Positions 37,700-46,884 of a stretch of 64,000 bases of DNA are shown piece by piece (position 1 is the stretch's first letter; each line of letters begins with the position of its first letter). The DNA lies in NCBI GenBank assembly GCA_944322005.1, contig CALUNL010000004.1, positions 124,001 to 188,000 of the forward strand, written 5' to 3'. This DNA is from an uncultured Alistipes sp. (GTDB lineage Bacteria; Bacteroidota; Bacteroidia; Bacteroidales; Rikenellaceae). The position numbers and the translations under genes were made by a program. Under the pieces are notes generated by a model. The model was not told where the DNA came from and ran no database searches. It saw only the letters and a list, made by a program, of their open reading frames with translations.

Positions 37700-37731
37700 T
37701 TTGTCTCTGCGCTCACCTTTTCCTATATTTG
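37700..37731 (+). promoter_or_regulatory. Consensus promoter, conserved module copy 3
   Basis: TTTG (37700-37703), 20 bases, TATATTTG (37724-37731), with a predicted start about 16 bases before the ATG at 37754. The stretch beginning TTTGTCTCTGCGCTC is shared with the ndk promoter on the other strand. Confidence 0.85.
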
Positions 37732-37753
37732 TAATGCGCTTGAAGAAAAAACT

Positions 37754-38881
37754 ATGAAGAAAACTCTTTTTGCAACGGCGGTATTCGCACTCATCCTCTG
37801 CGGATGCCAGTCGTCAAAGGTACGCATATCAGGCAAATTCCTCGGGGTGGACTCCGAGACCGTATATCTCGAACAGATGTCGGTTGTAAGCCAGAACATC
37901 ATAGACTCCGTGCGCCTGGCGCCGGACGGTTCGTACCGGTTTACGATAAACAACGCACCGCATTCGCCGGCAATGTACAACATCCTGTACAACGGGGAGC
38001 GCATCCCGCTGCTGATATCGGGCGGCGAGAACATAACGGTAAGTTCACTCGGGAACGTTCTGATGAACTATACGGTAAACGGGTCCGAGGAGTCGGAGCT
38101 GCTCCGGGAGTTCAACCGTGACTACATCGAGGGCGTACAGAAGCTCAACGGCATAATGAGCGACTACGCACAGGCCAACGAAGCGGACAAGAAGCGCATC
38201 GCAAGGCTCTACAACGAACAGTACCGCAACGTCAAGCGCAACCAGATCTCGTTCATAGTCGAGCACAAGTCCAACATCGCAGCCGTCTATGCGCTCTACC
38301 AGCGCCTGCCCGGCGAGCGTTATCTCGTCAATTCCGACAGCGACATAATATATTTCCGCACCGTGGCCGATGCCATCGCCGAGGCGCATCCGGATTCGCC
38401 GTACCTCATATCGCTGCGCAACGACGTTGCGAGGATGGAAGCGCGCGCATCGCTGCTGCAGACCATACAGGAGCGTTCGTATCCCGACATCGAGGCCACC
38501 GACATGTACGGCAACAGCGTGAAGCTGTCGTCGCTCGACGGCAACGTGATTCTCGTCGATTTCTGGTCGGCCGAGGTAGGCAACAGCAATGCCCTCAACG
38601 CCGATCTGAAGGAGATTTACCGCAAATACGCCGACAAGGGTTTCCGCGTATACCAGGTATCGCTCGACACCTCGAAGGCGGCATGGATAAAGGCCGTGCA
38701 GGAGCAGAAGCTGCCGTGGATATCGGTCTGCGACTTTCTCGGCGAATCTTCACCGCTGCGCGGCGTATACAACGTGAAAAAACTCCCGTCCAACTACCTG
38801 ATAGACCGTGACGGCACAATAATAGGCAAGGACCTCTACAGCAACGCCCTCGAGAAGAGGCTTGCGGAGCTCCTGCACTGA
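37754..38881 (+). CDS. TlpA-like thioredoxin-fold lipoprotein lacking the CxxC active site
   Basis: 375 residues, lipobox ILCGC (Cys about 18). A DUF4369-type beta domain (about 20-115, [19 protein letters not shown]) and a helical linker precede a C-terminal TlpA/ResA-like thioredoxin domain (about 240-375). The site that should read W-C-x-x-C is replaced by [14 protein letters not shown], with no Cys, while the cis-Pro loop ([16 protein letters not shown]) is kept. It cannot catalyse thiol-disulfide exchange by the usual route, so it may be a binding or scaffold protein in the envelope. It leads a cluster with lpxH, thyA and folA. Confidence 0.88.
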   Translation: MKKTLFATAVFALILCGCQSSKVRISGKFLGVDSETVYLEQMSVVSQNIIDSVRLAPDGSYRFTINNAPHSPAMYNILYNGERIPLLISGGENITVSSLGNVLMNYTVNGSEESELLREFNRDYIEGVQKLNGIMSDYAQANEADKKRIARLYNEQYRNVKRNQISFIVEHKSNIAAVYALYQRLPGERYLVNSDSDIIYFRTVADAIAEAHPDSPYLISLRNDVARMEARASLLQTIQERSYPDIEATDMYGNSVKLSSLDGNVILVDFWSAEVGNSNALNADLKEIYRKYADKGFRVYQVSLDTSKAAWIKAVQEQKLPWISVCDFLGESSPLRGVYNVKKLPSNYLIDRDGTIIGKDLYSNALEKRLAELLH

Positions 38882-38946
38882 AACGGCCGCAGCCCGCGCC
38901 GGCAACGAGATGCCGGATAGGGCGAAACGGCATCCCGGGCATACTC

Positions 38947-39675
38947 ATGTACTACTTCGCATCGGACATACACCTCGGAAGCGGCTCGCCCGAAAAGGCG
39001 CGCGAACTCGAACGCCGTTTCGTCGCATGGCTGTCGGAGATAGAGCACGATGCGGAGGCATTGTTCCTGGTCGGCGACACCTTCGATTTCTGGTTCGAAT
39101 ACGGTCGCGTGGTGCCGAAGGGATTTGTACGAACGCTCGGCAAGCTCGCCGCGATGGCCGACCGCGGCATACGCATAGTGATGTTCACGGGCAACCACGA
39201 CATGTGGGTTACGGAGTACCTGCACGACGAATGCGGCATCGAGATATGCACCTCGCCGCAGGAGTTGGAACTCTCGGGTCTGCGCCTGTTCGTGGCCCAC
39301 GGCGACAACATGAACATCAAGGGGAGGCCGATGCTGCGCCTGATGAACACGGTATTCCGTTCGCGGACCATACGAGCGCTCTTCTCATGGCTCGTACATC
39401 CCGACCTTGCCGTAAGGTTCGGCAGATGGTGGAGTTCATCGTCGCGCAAGGCCCACGGAGAGGAGCGCGAAATAAAGTTCCTCGAACCGCTCGAGGAGTA
39501 TGCCGACACATACGCACGCAACAGCCGCATCGACTGCTTCATATTCGGGCACATGCACATCATGGCCGAAATTACGGCCCCTCGACACATATATTTCCTC
39601 GGCGACTGGCCGACACAGCCGAACTGCCTTACACTCGACAGCGACGGCCGCTTCACATTGAAAACACTCGACTGA
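38947..39675 (+). CDS. lpxH: UDP-2,3-diacylglucosamine diphosphatase
   Basis: 242 residues. It cleaves UDP-2,3-diacylglucosamine to lipid X and UMP in lipid A synthesis, at the cytoplasmic face of the inner membrane. Calcineurin-like metal motifs: FASDIHLG (D7, H9), LVGDTFDFW (about 42-50), FTGNHDMW (about 80-87), VAHGD (about 117) and FGHMH near 200. The hydrophobic helix around [17 protein letters not shown] may act as the membrane cap. It lies two bases before thyA. Confidence 0.92.
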   Translation: MYYFASDIHLGSGSPEKARELERRFVAWLSEIEHDAEALFLVGDTFDFWFEYGRVVPKGFVRTLGKLAAMADRGIRIVMFTGNHDMWVTEYLHDECGIEICTSPQELELSGLRLFVAHGDNMNIKGRPMLRLMNTVFRSRTIRALFSWLVHPDLAVRFGRWWSSSSRKAHGEEREIKFLEPLEEYADTYARNSRIDCFIFGHMHIMAEITAPRHIYFLGDWPTQPNCLTLDSDGRFTLKTLD

Positions 39676-39677
39676 CC

Positions 39678-40577
39678 ATGCAACAATATCTCGACCTTCT
39701 GCGACGCATCGACACCGAAGGCACGGTCAAGAACGACCGTACCGGCACCGGCACCAAAAGCGTGTTCGGCCACCAGATGCGCTTCAACCTGCGGGAGGGT
39801 TTCCCGCTTCTGACCACGAAAAAGGTCTTCCTGAAGGGCATCATCCATGAACTGCTGTGGTTCCTGCGCGGCGACACCAACATAAAGTACCTCATAGACA
39901 ACGGCGTCCACATCTGGGACAACGACGCATACCGCTATTACAACGAGATATGCTGCCGCAACGGCGTCCTGCCCGTGGACCGGGAGACATTCCTCGACGC
40001 AGCGCAGCAGGGAATCGACTCACCGGTAGAAGGATACCGCTTCGGTGACCTCAACCATGTCTACGGATACCAGTGGCGCTCGTGGCCGAAGCCCGACGGA
40101 GGCAGCATCGACCAGATAAGGCAGGCGATAGACCTTATAAAGCACAACCCCGACTCACGCCGCATAATCGTCTCCGCATGGAACGTCGCCGACATCGAGG
40201 GAATGGCCCTGCCGCCATGCCATGTGCTGTTCCAGTTCTATGTTGCCGGCGGAAGGCTCTCGTGCCAGCTCTATCAGCGGAGCGCCGACACATTCCTCGG
40301 GGTTCCGTTCAACATCGCGTCGTATGCGCTGCTCACGATGATGATTGCGCACGAGTGCGGTCTCGAACCGGGCGAATTCGTACACACGCTCGGCGACACA
40401 CACATATATCTCAACCACTTCGACCAGGTGCACGAACAGCTGTCGCGGACGCCGCGCCCGCTGCCGACAATGCGCCTCAACCCGGATGTCAAGTCGGTAT
40501 TCGACTTCCGTTACGAGGATTTCACGCTCGAAGGCTACGACCCGTGGCCGGCGATCAAGGCCCCAATGTCATTCTGA
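39678..40577 (+). CDS. thyA: Thymidylate synthase
   Basis: 299 residues. It methylates dUMP to dTMP using methylenetetrahydrofolate, producing dihydrofolate. The ATG at 39678 gives the standard [15 protein letters not shown] start; the frame stays open far to the left by chance. Key features are [17 protein letters not shown], the phosphate-binding [13 protein letters not shown], active-site Cys in [29 protein letters not shown] and [10 protein letters not shown]. The length, longer than the 264-residue E. coli type, comes from an insertion at about 100-125. The next gene is folA, which recycles its dihydrofolate product. Confidence 0.97.
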   Translation: MQQYLDLLRRIDTEGTVKNDRTGTGTKSVFGHQMRFNLREGFPLLTTKKVFLKGIIHELLWFLRGDTNIKYLIDNGVHIWDNDAYRYYNEICCRNGVLPVDRETFLDAAQQGIDSPVEGYRFGDLNHVYGYQWRSWPKPDGGSIDQIRQAIDLIKHNPDSRRIIVSAWNVADIEGMALPPCHVLFQFYVAGGRLSCQLYQRSADTFLGVPFNIASYALLTMMIAHECGLEPGEFVHTLGDTHIYLNHFDQVHEQLSRTPRPLPTMRLNPDVKSVFDFRYEDFTLEGYDPWPAIKAPMSF

Positions 40578-40586
40578 TAGACCAAT

Positions 40587-41069
40587 ATGGTAAGCATCAT
40601 CGTAGCAATAGCCGAGAACGGCGTCATCGGCGACAACAACTCGCTGCTGTGGCATATCCGCGAGGATATGGTGCGTTTCCGCACACTCACCACGTCGCAC
40701 CCGGTGATAATGGGACGCAAGACATACGAATCCATAGGGAAACCGCTCCCTAACCGCACCAATGTCGTGGTTTCGCGCACCGTATCCGCAATCGAGGGGT
40801 GTATCGTGACCGACTCGCTCGAAAAGGCCATAGGGATGTTCCCGCCGCAGGAGGAGATATTCATAATCGGCGGCGCACAAATCTACCGGCAGGCCATGGA
40901 TTTGGCCGACAGGCTCTATCTGACGATAGTACACCGCCCATACGAGGGCGACACCTCTTTCCCGTTGCCGGACCCCGGCCAATGGCTTGAGACATCGCGC
41001 CGGGAGTTCCCGCACGGGGAGAAATTCGAATACCCTTTCACATTCATCGATCTCGTCCGCAGACGGTAA
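40587..41069 (+). CDS. folA: Dihydrofolate reductase
   Basis: 160 residues. It reduces dihydrofolate with NADPH. Motifs: IVAIAENGVIGDNNSLLWHIREDM with the acidic residue that protonates the pteridine, VIMGRKTYESIGKPLPNRTNVVVSR for NADPH, and IFIIGGAQIYRQAM. It is nine bases after thyA, the usual pairing, and probably ends the lpxH-thyA-folA transcript. Confidence 0.96.
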   Translation: MVSIIVAIAENGVIGDNNSLLWHIREDMVRFRTLTTSHPVIMGRKTYESIGKPLPNRTNVVVSRTVSAIEGCIVTDSLEKAIGMFPPQEEIFIIGGAQIYRQAMDLADRLYLTIVHRPYEGDTSFPLPDPGQWLETSRREFPHGEKFEYPFTFIDLVRRR

Positions 41070-41148
41070 GGCATCACCGCCAACGGCATGCCGCCGGCCC
41101 ATGCGAACCGTGGTTCTATCCGTCACACCGCCCTGTCATACGGAAAAT

Positions 41149-41194
41149 TAGGTATTTATACCTATAAATGGTAAACGGAAGTGCAATAACTTTG
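41149..41194 (+). promoter_or_regulatory. Promoter and operator-like palindrome of the Hdr-like operon
   Basis: A perfect -7 element TAACTTTG (41187-41194) lies 21 bases before the ATG at 41216. Where the -33 element should be there is instead a perfect inverted repeat TAGGTAT-TT-ATACCTA (41149-41164), a good candidate for a regulator site. This placement also supports 41216 rather than 41168 as the start codon. Confidence 0.6.
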
Positions 41195-41215
41195 CTGTGC
41201 AAAGTCTGTTGCATC

Positions 41216-41911
41216 ATGGGAAAATACTACGATATGCTGATGGAGGACGTCCGCGTGCGCGAAGGCCTGAAGGCCTGCATGAACTGCGGAGTCTGCACCG
41301 GGGTGTGCCCGGCAGCCGAATTCTACAACTACGACCCCAGGCAAATCATATCCACCGTCCAGACGCGCGATGACGACGCCATCGAGGAGTTGCTGCGCAG
41401 CGAGACGATATGGTTCTGCGGACAGTGCATGTCCTGCCGTCCGAGATGTCCGCGCGGCAATACTCCCGGATATGTCATACAGGGCCTGCGTGCGCTGTCG
41501 CAGCGTCTCGGATTTTTCGTCGAGAGCGAGAAGGGACGCCAGCAACTGGCCATAAAGCGCATCGTGGGCGAGAACATCCTCAATACCGGATACTGCATAG
41601 TGCCGAAGATGGTAGTCCCGGAGATGCACCAGGAGCAGGGCACCGTATGGCGTTGGATTTATGCGCATGACAAGGAGGTCTACTCGCAGTTCACTCCATC
41701 GTACCGCACCGAAGGGGCGGGTGCGCTGCGCAAGATAGACGAGAAGTCGCTCGAGGAGATCCACCGTATATTCGACGTGAGCGGAGGGACGAAACTGTTC
41801 GACGACATCGAGAGGTTCTCCGACCGCAAGGCGCGCGAAATGGGCTACGACGGCGCCACGCACGAATACATGATGGAGACCTACACCAAAAATTCAATGA
41901 CGGAGGAGTAG
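41216..41911 (+). CDS. HdrC-like ferredoxin subunit (two 4Fe-4S clusters)
   Basis: 231 residues starting MGKYYDMLMEDVRVREG. Two classical 4Fe-4S motifs, CMNCGVCTGVCP (about 24-35) and CGQCMSCRPRCP (about 67-78), are separated as in heterodisulfide reductase subunit C and GlpC-type proteins. The C-terminal half is helical without further Cys clusters. It is cytoplasmic, passing electrons between the HdrA-like flavin and the HdrB-like CCG subunit, whose gene starts three bases downstream behind a GGAGGAG ribosome-binding site. Confidence 0.85.
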   Translation: MGKYYDMLMEDVRVREGLKACMNCGVCTGVCPAAEFYNYDPRQIISTVQTRDDDAIEELLRSETIWFCGQCMSCRPRCPRGNTPGYVIQGLRALSQRLGFFVESEKGRQQLAIKRIVGENILNTGYCIVPKMVVPEMHQEQGTVWRWIYAHDKEVYSQFTPSYRTEGAGALRKIDEKSLEEIHRIFDVSGGTKLFDDIERFSDRKAREMGYDGATHEYMMETYTKNSMTEE

Positions 41912-41914
41912 CGA

Positions 41915-43003
41915 ATGAAAAGAGCAAACTGGACCGAATACCAGAAGGCCATAGCCGATGACAAATACTATTACGCCCGCAGCTGCATAAGGCAGAACTT
42001 CTACCCAGGCAGCGAAAAGGCGTTTCTGGAGATCCTCCACAAGGATCTGGGCCGCGACATCTTCGATGACCCGCTCCACACCTCGTGCACGGGAATCGGA
42101 TACCACTCCGACATCGTTCCGCTGGAGACCATAATGACGGTCGTGGCAAGGCAGTTCTCGCTGATGAACGACGCCGGCTACGAGAATTTCGTCACCTCGT
42201 GCATCACCTCGTTCGGAATATACACCGAGATTCTCTCCACATGGGAGGAGTTCCCCGAGACGGAGGAGAAGACCCGTGAGAACCTCTTCAAGGCCACGGG
42301 GCGCGAGTTCGTCAAGCCGAAGAACCTCGCCCACACGTCGGACGTGATGTTCCACTTCCGCAACGAGATTGCCGGACGGATGAAACGTCCGCTCATAAAC
42401 GCCCGCACGGGCGAACCGCTCCGCGTGGTGGAGCATATCGGATGCCACTATGCCAAGATATTCCCGAGCAAGGGCATCGGCGGCTCGGAGTTCCCGTACG
42501 TGCTGGCCGGAATGATCGAATCGTGGGGAGGCAACGTCGTGGACTACCCCGAGAGACGGCACTGCTGCGGATTCGGATTCCGCAACTATCTCGTACAGGC
42601 CAACCGCGGATACTCCATAGCCAACTCCCACAAGAAACTCGAGAGCATGGCTCCCTACAAGCCGGACTTCATCGTCTGCAACTGCCCGGGATGCACGATG
42701 TTCCTCGACAGGTGGCAATACACCATAGCCGAAATGGACGGAACGACATACGGTGACGACGGCCATGGAATACCGGTCCTGACATACGAGGAGATGGCCG
42801 GTCTGGTTCTCGGTTACGACCCGTGGGAACTCGGCATGCAGATGCACCAGGTCGACGTGGAGCCCCTGCTCGACAAGATGGGCATAGACTACGACCCTTC
42901 GGCCAAATATCTCGGCCGCAACGGCAAATACATAGGCAAGCCTGAGCCGGCGGCCGTAAACTGCAGTTCACAGAACAACACCATTTACGACATAAAGATG
43001 TGA
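41915..43003 (+). CDS. HdrB-like CCG-domain subunit
   Basis: 362 residues with cysteine-rich CCG domains. The complete one is Cys in EHIGCHYAK, then RRHCCGFGF and CNCPGCTMF, matching the C-x(~36)-CC-x(~35)-C-x-x-C pattern that holds the non-cubane 4Fe-4S cluster of HdrB. The first (HTSCTGIGYHS, FVTSCITSFG) is partial. Such subunits reduce disulfides or related two-electron acceptors. A strong SD (GGAGGAG) precedes the ATG. The gene overlaps the next by one base (TGATG). Confidence 0.85.
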   Translation: MKRANWTEYQKAIADDKYYYARSCIRQNFYPGSEKAFLEILHKDLGRDIFDDPLHTSCTGIGYHSDIVPLETIMTVVARQFSLMNDAGYENFVTSCITSFGIYTEILSTWEEFPETEEKTRENLFKATGREFVKPKNLAHTSDVMFHFRNEIAGRMKRPLINARTGEPLRVVEHIGCHYAKIFPSKGIGGSEFPYVLAGMIESWGGNVVDYPERRHCCGFGFRNYLVQANRGYSIANSHKKLESMAPYKPDFIVCNCPGCTMFLDRWQYTIAEMDGTTYGDDGHGIPVLTYEEMAGLVLGYDPWELGMQMHQVDVEPLLDKMGIDYDPSAKYLGRNGKYIGKPEPAAVNCSSQNNTIYDIKM

Positions 43004-44016
43004 TGAAGAAGCGTGTAGCCATAATAGGAGGCGGTGTGGCCGGAATGCAGACCGCCCTGCGACTCAAACGGACGGGCGGCATCGAACCGGTGATCATCGA
43101 ACGTGAGGAGGAACTCGGCGGCAAGGTGCGCAACTGGCACGTGCTGTTTCCTACATTCACGCCTGCCGGCGAGGTGCTCGGAGCTCTCCGCAGCGAGGTT
43201 GCGGCGGCCGGCATAGAGGTCCTGACCGGAGAGGAGGCGGAGGAGTTCACCGACCGCAGCGTGAAGCTGCGCTCGGAACGTACGATCGAGTGCGATGCCG
43301 TTGCCCTGTGCAGCGGATTCACACTCTTCGACGCAACCCTGAAGGAGGAGTACGGATACGGCATCTACGACAACGTCTACACGTCGGCCGACCTCGAACG
43401 TATGTTCAGCGAGGGGCGTGTGGCAATGGCCGACGGCTCCGCGCCGCGGCGCATAGCATTCCTGCACTGCGTGGGCTCGCGCGACGAGAAGGTATGCCAG
43501 CGCCACTGCTCGAAGGTGTGCTGCATCACCGGCGTGAAGCAGGCAATCGAGATGAAGAGGCTGTTCCCGACGGCCGACGTCTTCAACTTCTACATGGACA
43601 TCCGGATGTTCGGCCCGGGATACGAGGAGCTATACCGCGAAGCGCAGCAGAGATACAACATACACTTCGTGCGCGGGCGAATCTCCGAGGCGAGCCCGAT
43701 GATGGACGGCCGCGTACAGATAAAGTCGGAGGATACGCTCACCGGACGTCCTTTGAGAATGTCCGTCGACATGCTCGTGCTGCTCATCGGCATGCGGGCG
43801 AACGACGAGAACGGACGGTTCGCCGATAAGGCCGGGCTGACGCTCGCGCAGAGCGGCTTCATGCAGAGCCGCGACCTCTTCCTCGGCAACACCGAGAGCC
43901 CGCGTCCGGGAATATTCTACGCCGGAGCCGTAACGGCCCCGAAGAGCATCGGCGAGACCCTCAACGAGGGATTCACCGCCGCCGACCGCATAGCCGAATA
44001 CCTCGGCGTAAAATAG
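43003..44016 (+). CDS. HdrA-like FAD subunit (short form)
   Basis: 337 residues from the ATG at 43003, coupled by a TGATG overlap to the previous stop (a GTG at 43000 is also in frame). The N-terminal FAD fold begins VAIIGGGVAGMQTALRL; the HdrA cysteine signature follows at about 160-180 (HCVGSRDEKVCQRHCSKVCC). It lacks the ferredoxin domains of methanogen HdrA (about 650 residues), as in short HdrA/QmoA-like proteins. It ends with an FAD-contacting FYAGAVTAPKSIGETLNEG. It could split or merge electron pairs between carriers; whether it bifurcates is not shown. Confidence 0.87.
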   Translation: MKKRVAIIGGGVAGMQTALRLKRTGGIEPVIIEREEELGGKVRNWHVLFPTFTPAGEVLGALRSEVAAAGIEVLTGEEAEEFTDRSVKLRSERTIECDAVALCSGFTLFDATLKEEYGYGIYDNVYTSADLERMFSEGRVAMADGSAPRRIAFLHCVGSRDEKVCQRHCSKVCCITGVKQAIEMKRLFPTADVFNFYMDIRMFGPGYEELYREAQQRYNIHFVRGRISEASPMMDGRVQIKSEDTLTGRPLRMSVDMLVLLIGMRANDENGRFADKAGLTLAQSGFMQSRDLFLGNTESPRPGIFYAGAVTAPKSIGETLNEGFTAADRIAEYLGVK

Positions 44017-44026
44017 AGAGACAGGA

Positions 44027-44362
44027 ATGGCAACGATAAACTTCGGATACAGCATAAACAGGCCGCGGCTCATAGACATCGACCGCAACAATCTCCGCAA
44101 GAGCGACGAGATACTCCTCGAGATGCCGGAGCTGCAGACCTGCATCGGATGCGGGACCTGCACGGCAAGCTGCACGGCCGGAAACCTCACCGACTTCAAC
44201 TTCCGCAAGGTACACACGCTCGTGCGCCGCGGCGAGTATGCCGGTGCATACGAGGAGATGAACAAGTGCATGCTGTGCGGGAAGTGCCGCCTGCTGTGTC
44301 CGCGGGGGATAAACACGCGCGGAGTGGTAATGCTCATAAAACGCAAACTCGGAGATTTCTGA
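44027..44362 (+). CDS. Second HdrC-like ferredoxin subunit
   Basis: 111 residues with two 4Fe-4S motifs, CIGCGTCTASCTAG (about 39-52) and CMLCGKCRLLCPRG (about 81-94). The first lacks the usual Pro after its last Cys. It is shorter than the first HdrC-like protein and probably links HdrA to the membrane subunit encoded one base downstream. Confidence 0.85.
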   Translation: MATINFGYSINRPRLIDIDRNNLRKSDEILLEMPELQTCIGCGTCTASCTAGNLTDFNFRKVHTLVRRGEYAGAYEEMNKCMLCGKCRLLCPRGINTRGVVMLIKRKLGDF

Positions 44363-44363
44363 A

Positions 44364-46154
44364 ATGACTTTTTTCGCACCCTTCACAATACCGTTCATCG
44401 TCGGCGCCGGCATAATGTTCTTCGTGCTGGCGTGGAAGTACATATCGTGGCTCAGGGGCCTTCCCAAGGATGATCTCAAACTGATTCTGCGCGGAATACC
44501 CACAACGGCCACCCTGCGCTCCGTATGGGAGGTGATAAGGGAGTCGCTTCTGCACGTACGCATATTCAGGGTCAACCCCGTACTCGGATACATGCACACG
44601 AGCCTTGCCTTCGGATGGTTCCTGCTCATAGCCGTCGGCTGGATAGAGGTCGTGGCATACCTCGGCTCGGAATTCGTTCCGCTGCAGGGTCACGTCTTCT
44701 TCAAATATTTCGCCGCCGGAAAGATTGCGAACCACATAGCCTTCTTCGACTTCGCGATGGACCTGCTGCTGGCCATAGTGCTGTCGGGCGTGCTGCTGGC
44801 ATGGTTCAAGCGTCTGCGCTCGAAGGCCATGGGCATGCGCCGGACAACGAAACACACCACCGGCGACCGCATCGCGCTCTCGTTCCTGTGGTTCGTGTTC
44901 CCGCTGCGCCTTGCGGCAGAGAGCATCACGGCAGCCATATACGGCGGCGGAGGTTTCCTGACGGGCAGCATCGGCAAGGCCCTACACAATACGCTCGGCA
45001 CCGCAGTCCTTGAGAACCTCTACGAGCCGTCATGGTGGCTCTACTCGTGCGCACTCGGCGGATTCTTCATCGCCCTGCCGTTCTCGCGCTACATGCACAT
45101 ATTCACCGAAATCCCGCTCATATTCCTGCGCAACTACAAGCTGCGCCCGACACACAAGGAGTCCACGTACGACAACTTCGAGGTGCAGGCCTGCTCGCGC
45201 TGCGGAATATGCATCGACCCGTGCCAGCTCCAGTCGGAACTCGGCATAAACAATGTCCAGTCGGTATACTTCCTGCGCGACAGGCGCTACAACATGCTGT
45301 CGCTGTCGGTGGCGAACGACTGCCTGATGTGCGGACGTTGCGAGGCGAAATGTCCGGTCGGGATAAACCTAAACACGCTGCGCCTGAACTCGCGCGATGC
45401 CATGCGCAACATACCAGACGAACGCCGGTACGGGTATCTGCGCGGACTCGACCGCTCCGAAGGCAGCGGCAGGGTCGGCTATTTCGCCGGCTGCATGACC
45501 CTGCTCACACCGAAGACGCTGAATGCCATGGAGCGCATATTCGAGAGTGCGGGCGAAGAGGTATGGTGGGCCGACCGCAACGGCGGCGTATGCTGCGGCC
45601 GACCGCTGAAACTCTCCGGAGAGACCGACTCCGCCCACAAGATGATGGCATACAACACCGAACTCTTCCGCAAGCACGGCATAACCACTCTCGTCACATC
45701 ATGCCCGATATGCCTGCGCGTATTCCGCGAAGACTACGACCTCGACGGAATAGAGGTGCTGCACCACTCGGAATACATAGCAAGGCTGATTAACGAGGGA
45801 CGCTTGAGGCTGTCCGGCGGCAAGGGCACATTCACCTATCACGACCCGTGCGAGCTCGGCCGCGGATGCGGCATATACGACGCCCCGCGTGAAGTCATCG
45901 AAGCCGTCGGCACGCTCATGGAGGCGGAACACAACCGCAGGGACTCGCTCTGCTGCGGCTCCTCGCTGGCCAATACCGTGATAAACGACTCGCAACAGCT
46001 CAAGATAGCGGCGTCGCTCACGGCAGAGCTCGACGCAACGGGAGCCGAGACCATCGTAACAAGCTGCCCGCTGTGCAAAAGGGCCATCGCACGATGCGCG
46101 GCCGACCGCGTGCGCGACCTCTCGGAGATAGTTGCAGATGCAATAACAAAATAA
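44364..46154 (+). CDS. Membrane cytochrome-b / ferredoxin / CCG fusion (HdrE-HdrD- or DsrM-DsrK-like)
   Basis: 596 residues. The N-terminal third (about 1-255) has five or six membrane helices with heme-ligand-like His (GYMHTSLAFGWF, RYMHIFTEIP) and resembles the NarI/HdrE cytochrome b that oxidises or reduces menaquinone. Two 4Fe-4S motifs follow (CSRCGICIDPCQ about 275, CMCGRC-type CLMCGRCEAKCPVG about 320), then two CCG domains (GCMTLL...GGVCCGRP...TSCPICLRV; HDPCELGRG...SLCCGSSL...TSCPLCKRA). Family knowledge suggests quinone-linked electron transfer to or from a thiol/disulfide or to the HdrABC module. It closes the complex; the nitroreductase gene follows after 11 bases. Confidence 0.85.
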   Translation: MTFFAPFTIPFIVGAGIMFFVLAWKYISWLRGLPKDDLKLILRGIPTTATLRSVWEVIRESLLHVRIFRVNPVLGYMHTSLAFGWFLLIAVGWIEVVAYLGSEFVPLQGHVFFKYFAAGKIANHIAFFDFAMDLLLAIVLSGVLLAWFKRLRSKAMGMRRTTKHTTGDRIALSFLWFVFPLRLAAESITAAIYGGGGFLTGSIGKALHNTLGTAVLENLYEPSWWLYSCALGGFFIALPFSRYMHIFTEIPLIFLRNYKLRPTHKESTYDNFEVQACSRCGICIDPCQLQSELGINNVQSVYFLRDRRYNMLSLSVANDCLMCGRCEAKCPVGINLNTLRLNSRDAMRNIPDERRYGYLRGLDRSEGSGRVGYFAGCMTLLTPKTLNAMERIFESAGEEVWWADRNGGVCCGRPLKLSGETDSAHKMMAYNTELFRKHGITTLVTSCPICLRVFREDYDLDGIEVLHHSEYIARLINEGRLRLSGGKGTFTYHDPCELGRGCGIYDAPREVIEAVGTLMEAEHNRRDSLCCGSSLANTVINDSQQLKIAASLTAELDATGAETIVTSCPLCKRAIARCAADRVRDLSEIVADAITK

Positions 46155-46165
46155 AAAACGAACAT

Positions 46166-46807
46166 ATGAAACAAATCGTAATCACAATTCTGCTGTGCGC
46201 GACCGCAATCATAGGCCTGCGCATGGCAATAGACAGCTACCGACCGAAGAGCGAAGAGGGCGGTGTAATAGAGGCGATAAAGGCCCGCCGCAGCATCCGC
46301 AAGTATACCGACAAGCCTGTGGAGCGCGAAAAGCTCGATCTTATACTCGAATGCGGCATCGCAGCTCCGAACGGCATGAACCGCCAGGAATGGGAGCTCC
46401 GCGTCGTGGATTCAAAGGAGTGGATAGACCGCTGCACGGCGGCTTACGTGAAGAGCATCGAGAACACCCCGGATGCGGAACGCATCCTCACGCCCGACTT
46501 CAGGAACATGTTCCGCAACGCGACTGCGGTAGTCTTTATAGCGGCTCCCGAGGGACAGTATGCCGGCGTGAACTGCGGACTGCTCGGAGAGAACATGATC
46601 CTTGCCGCACAGGAGCTCGGCATAGGCAGCTGCTGCCTCGGAGGTCCGGTCCGCTTCCTGACATCGTCGGACGAGGGCAGGGAGTTTCTCGAGTCGCTTG
46701 ATTTCAGCGACGGCTACGGGCTTCTTTACGCGATAGGGTTCGGATATCCTGACGAGCAGCCGGAGGCCAAGCCGCGCGACAAGAGCAAGATAAGATACAT
46801 AGAATAG
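46166..46807 (+). CDS. Nitroreductase-family flavoprotein with N-terminal membrane anchor
   Basis: 213 residues from the ATG at 46166 (the longer frame overlaps the previous gene). A hydrophobic segment at 3-20 (IVITILLCATAIIGL) may anchor or export it. The FMN-binding nitroreductase fold is clear: IKARRSIRKYTDKPVERE (about 33-50), APNGMNRQEWELRVV, NCGLLGENMILAAQELGIGSCCLG and YAIGFGYPDEQP. It reduces nitro compounds, quinones or flavins with NAD(P)H. Its place at the end of the Hdr-like operon suggests that it feeds or drains that electron chain. Confidence 0.85.
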   Translation: MKQIVITILLCATAIIGLRMAIDSYRPKSEEGGVIEAIKARRSIRKYTDKPVEREKLDLILECGIAAPNGMNRQEWELRVVDSKEWIDRCTAAYVKSIENTPDAERILTPDFRNMFRNATAVVFIAAPEGQYAGVNCGLLGENMILAAQELGIGSCCLGGPVRFLTSSDEGREFLESLDFSDGYGLLYAIGFGYPDEQPEAKPRDKSKIRYIE

Positions 46808-46831
46808 CGGCAACTGCAACCGTATATGGGA

Positions 46832-46864
46832 AAGGCGCGTCCGATGAATCGGACGCGCCTTTTT
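46832..46864 (+). terminator. Terminator of the Hdr-like operon
   Basis: Stem AGGCGCGTCCGA / TCGGACGCGCCT with a TGAA loop, followed by TTTTT. Confidence 0.9.
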
Positions 46865-46884
46865 CCTGAATCGGCATGAAATGT

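Noticed and set aside
38862..40577. A 571-codon plus-strand frame that would give thymidylate synthase a long N-terminal extension
   Set aside because: The extra part overlaps lpxH in another frame and is a low-complexity Arg-rich shadow; thymidylate synthase begins at the ATG at 39678.
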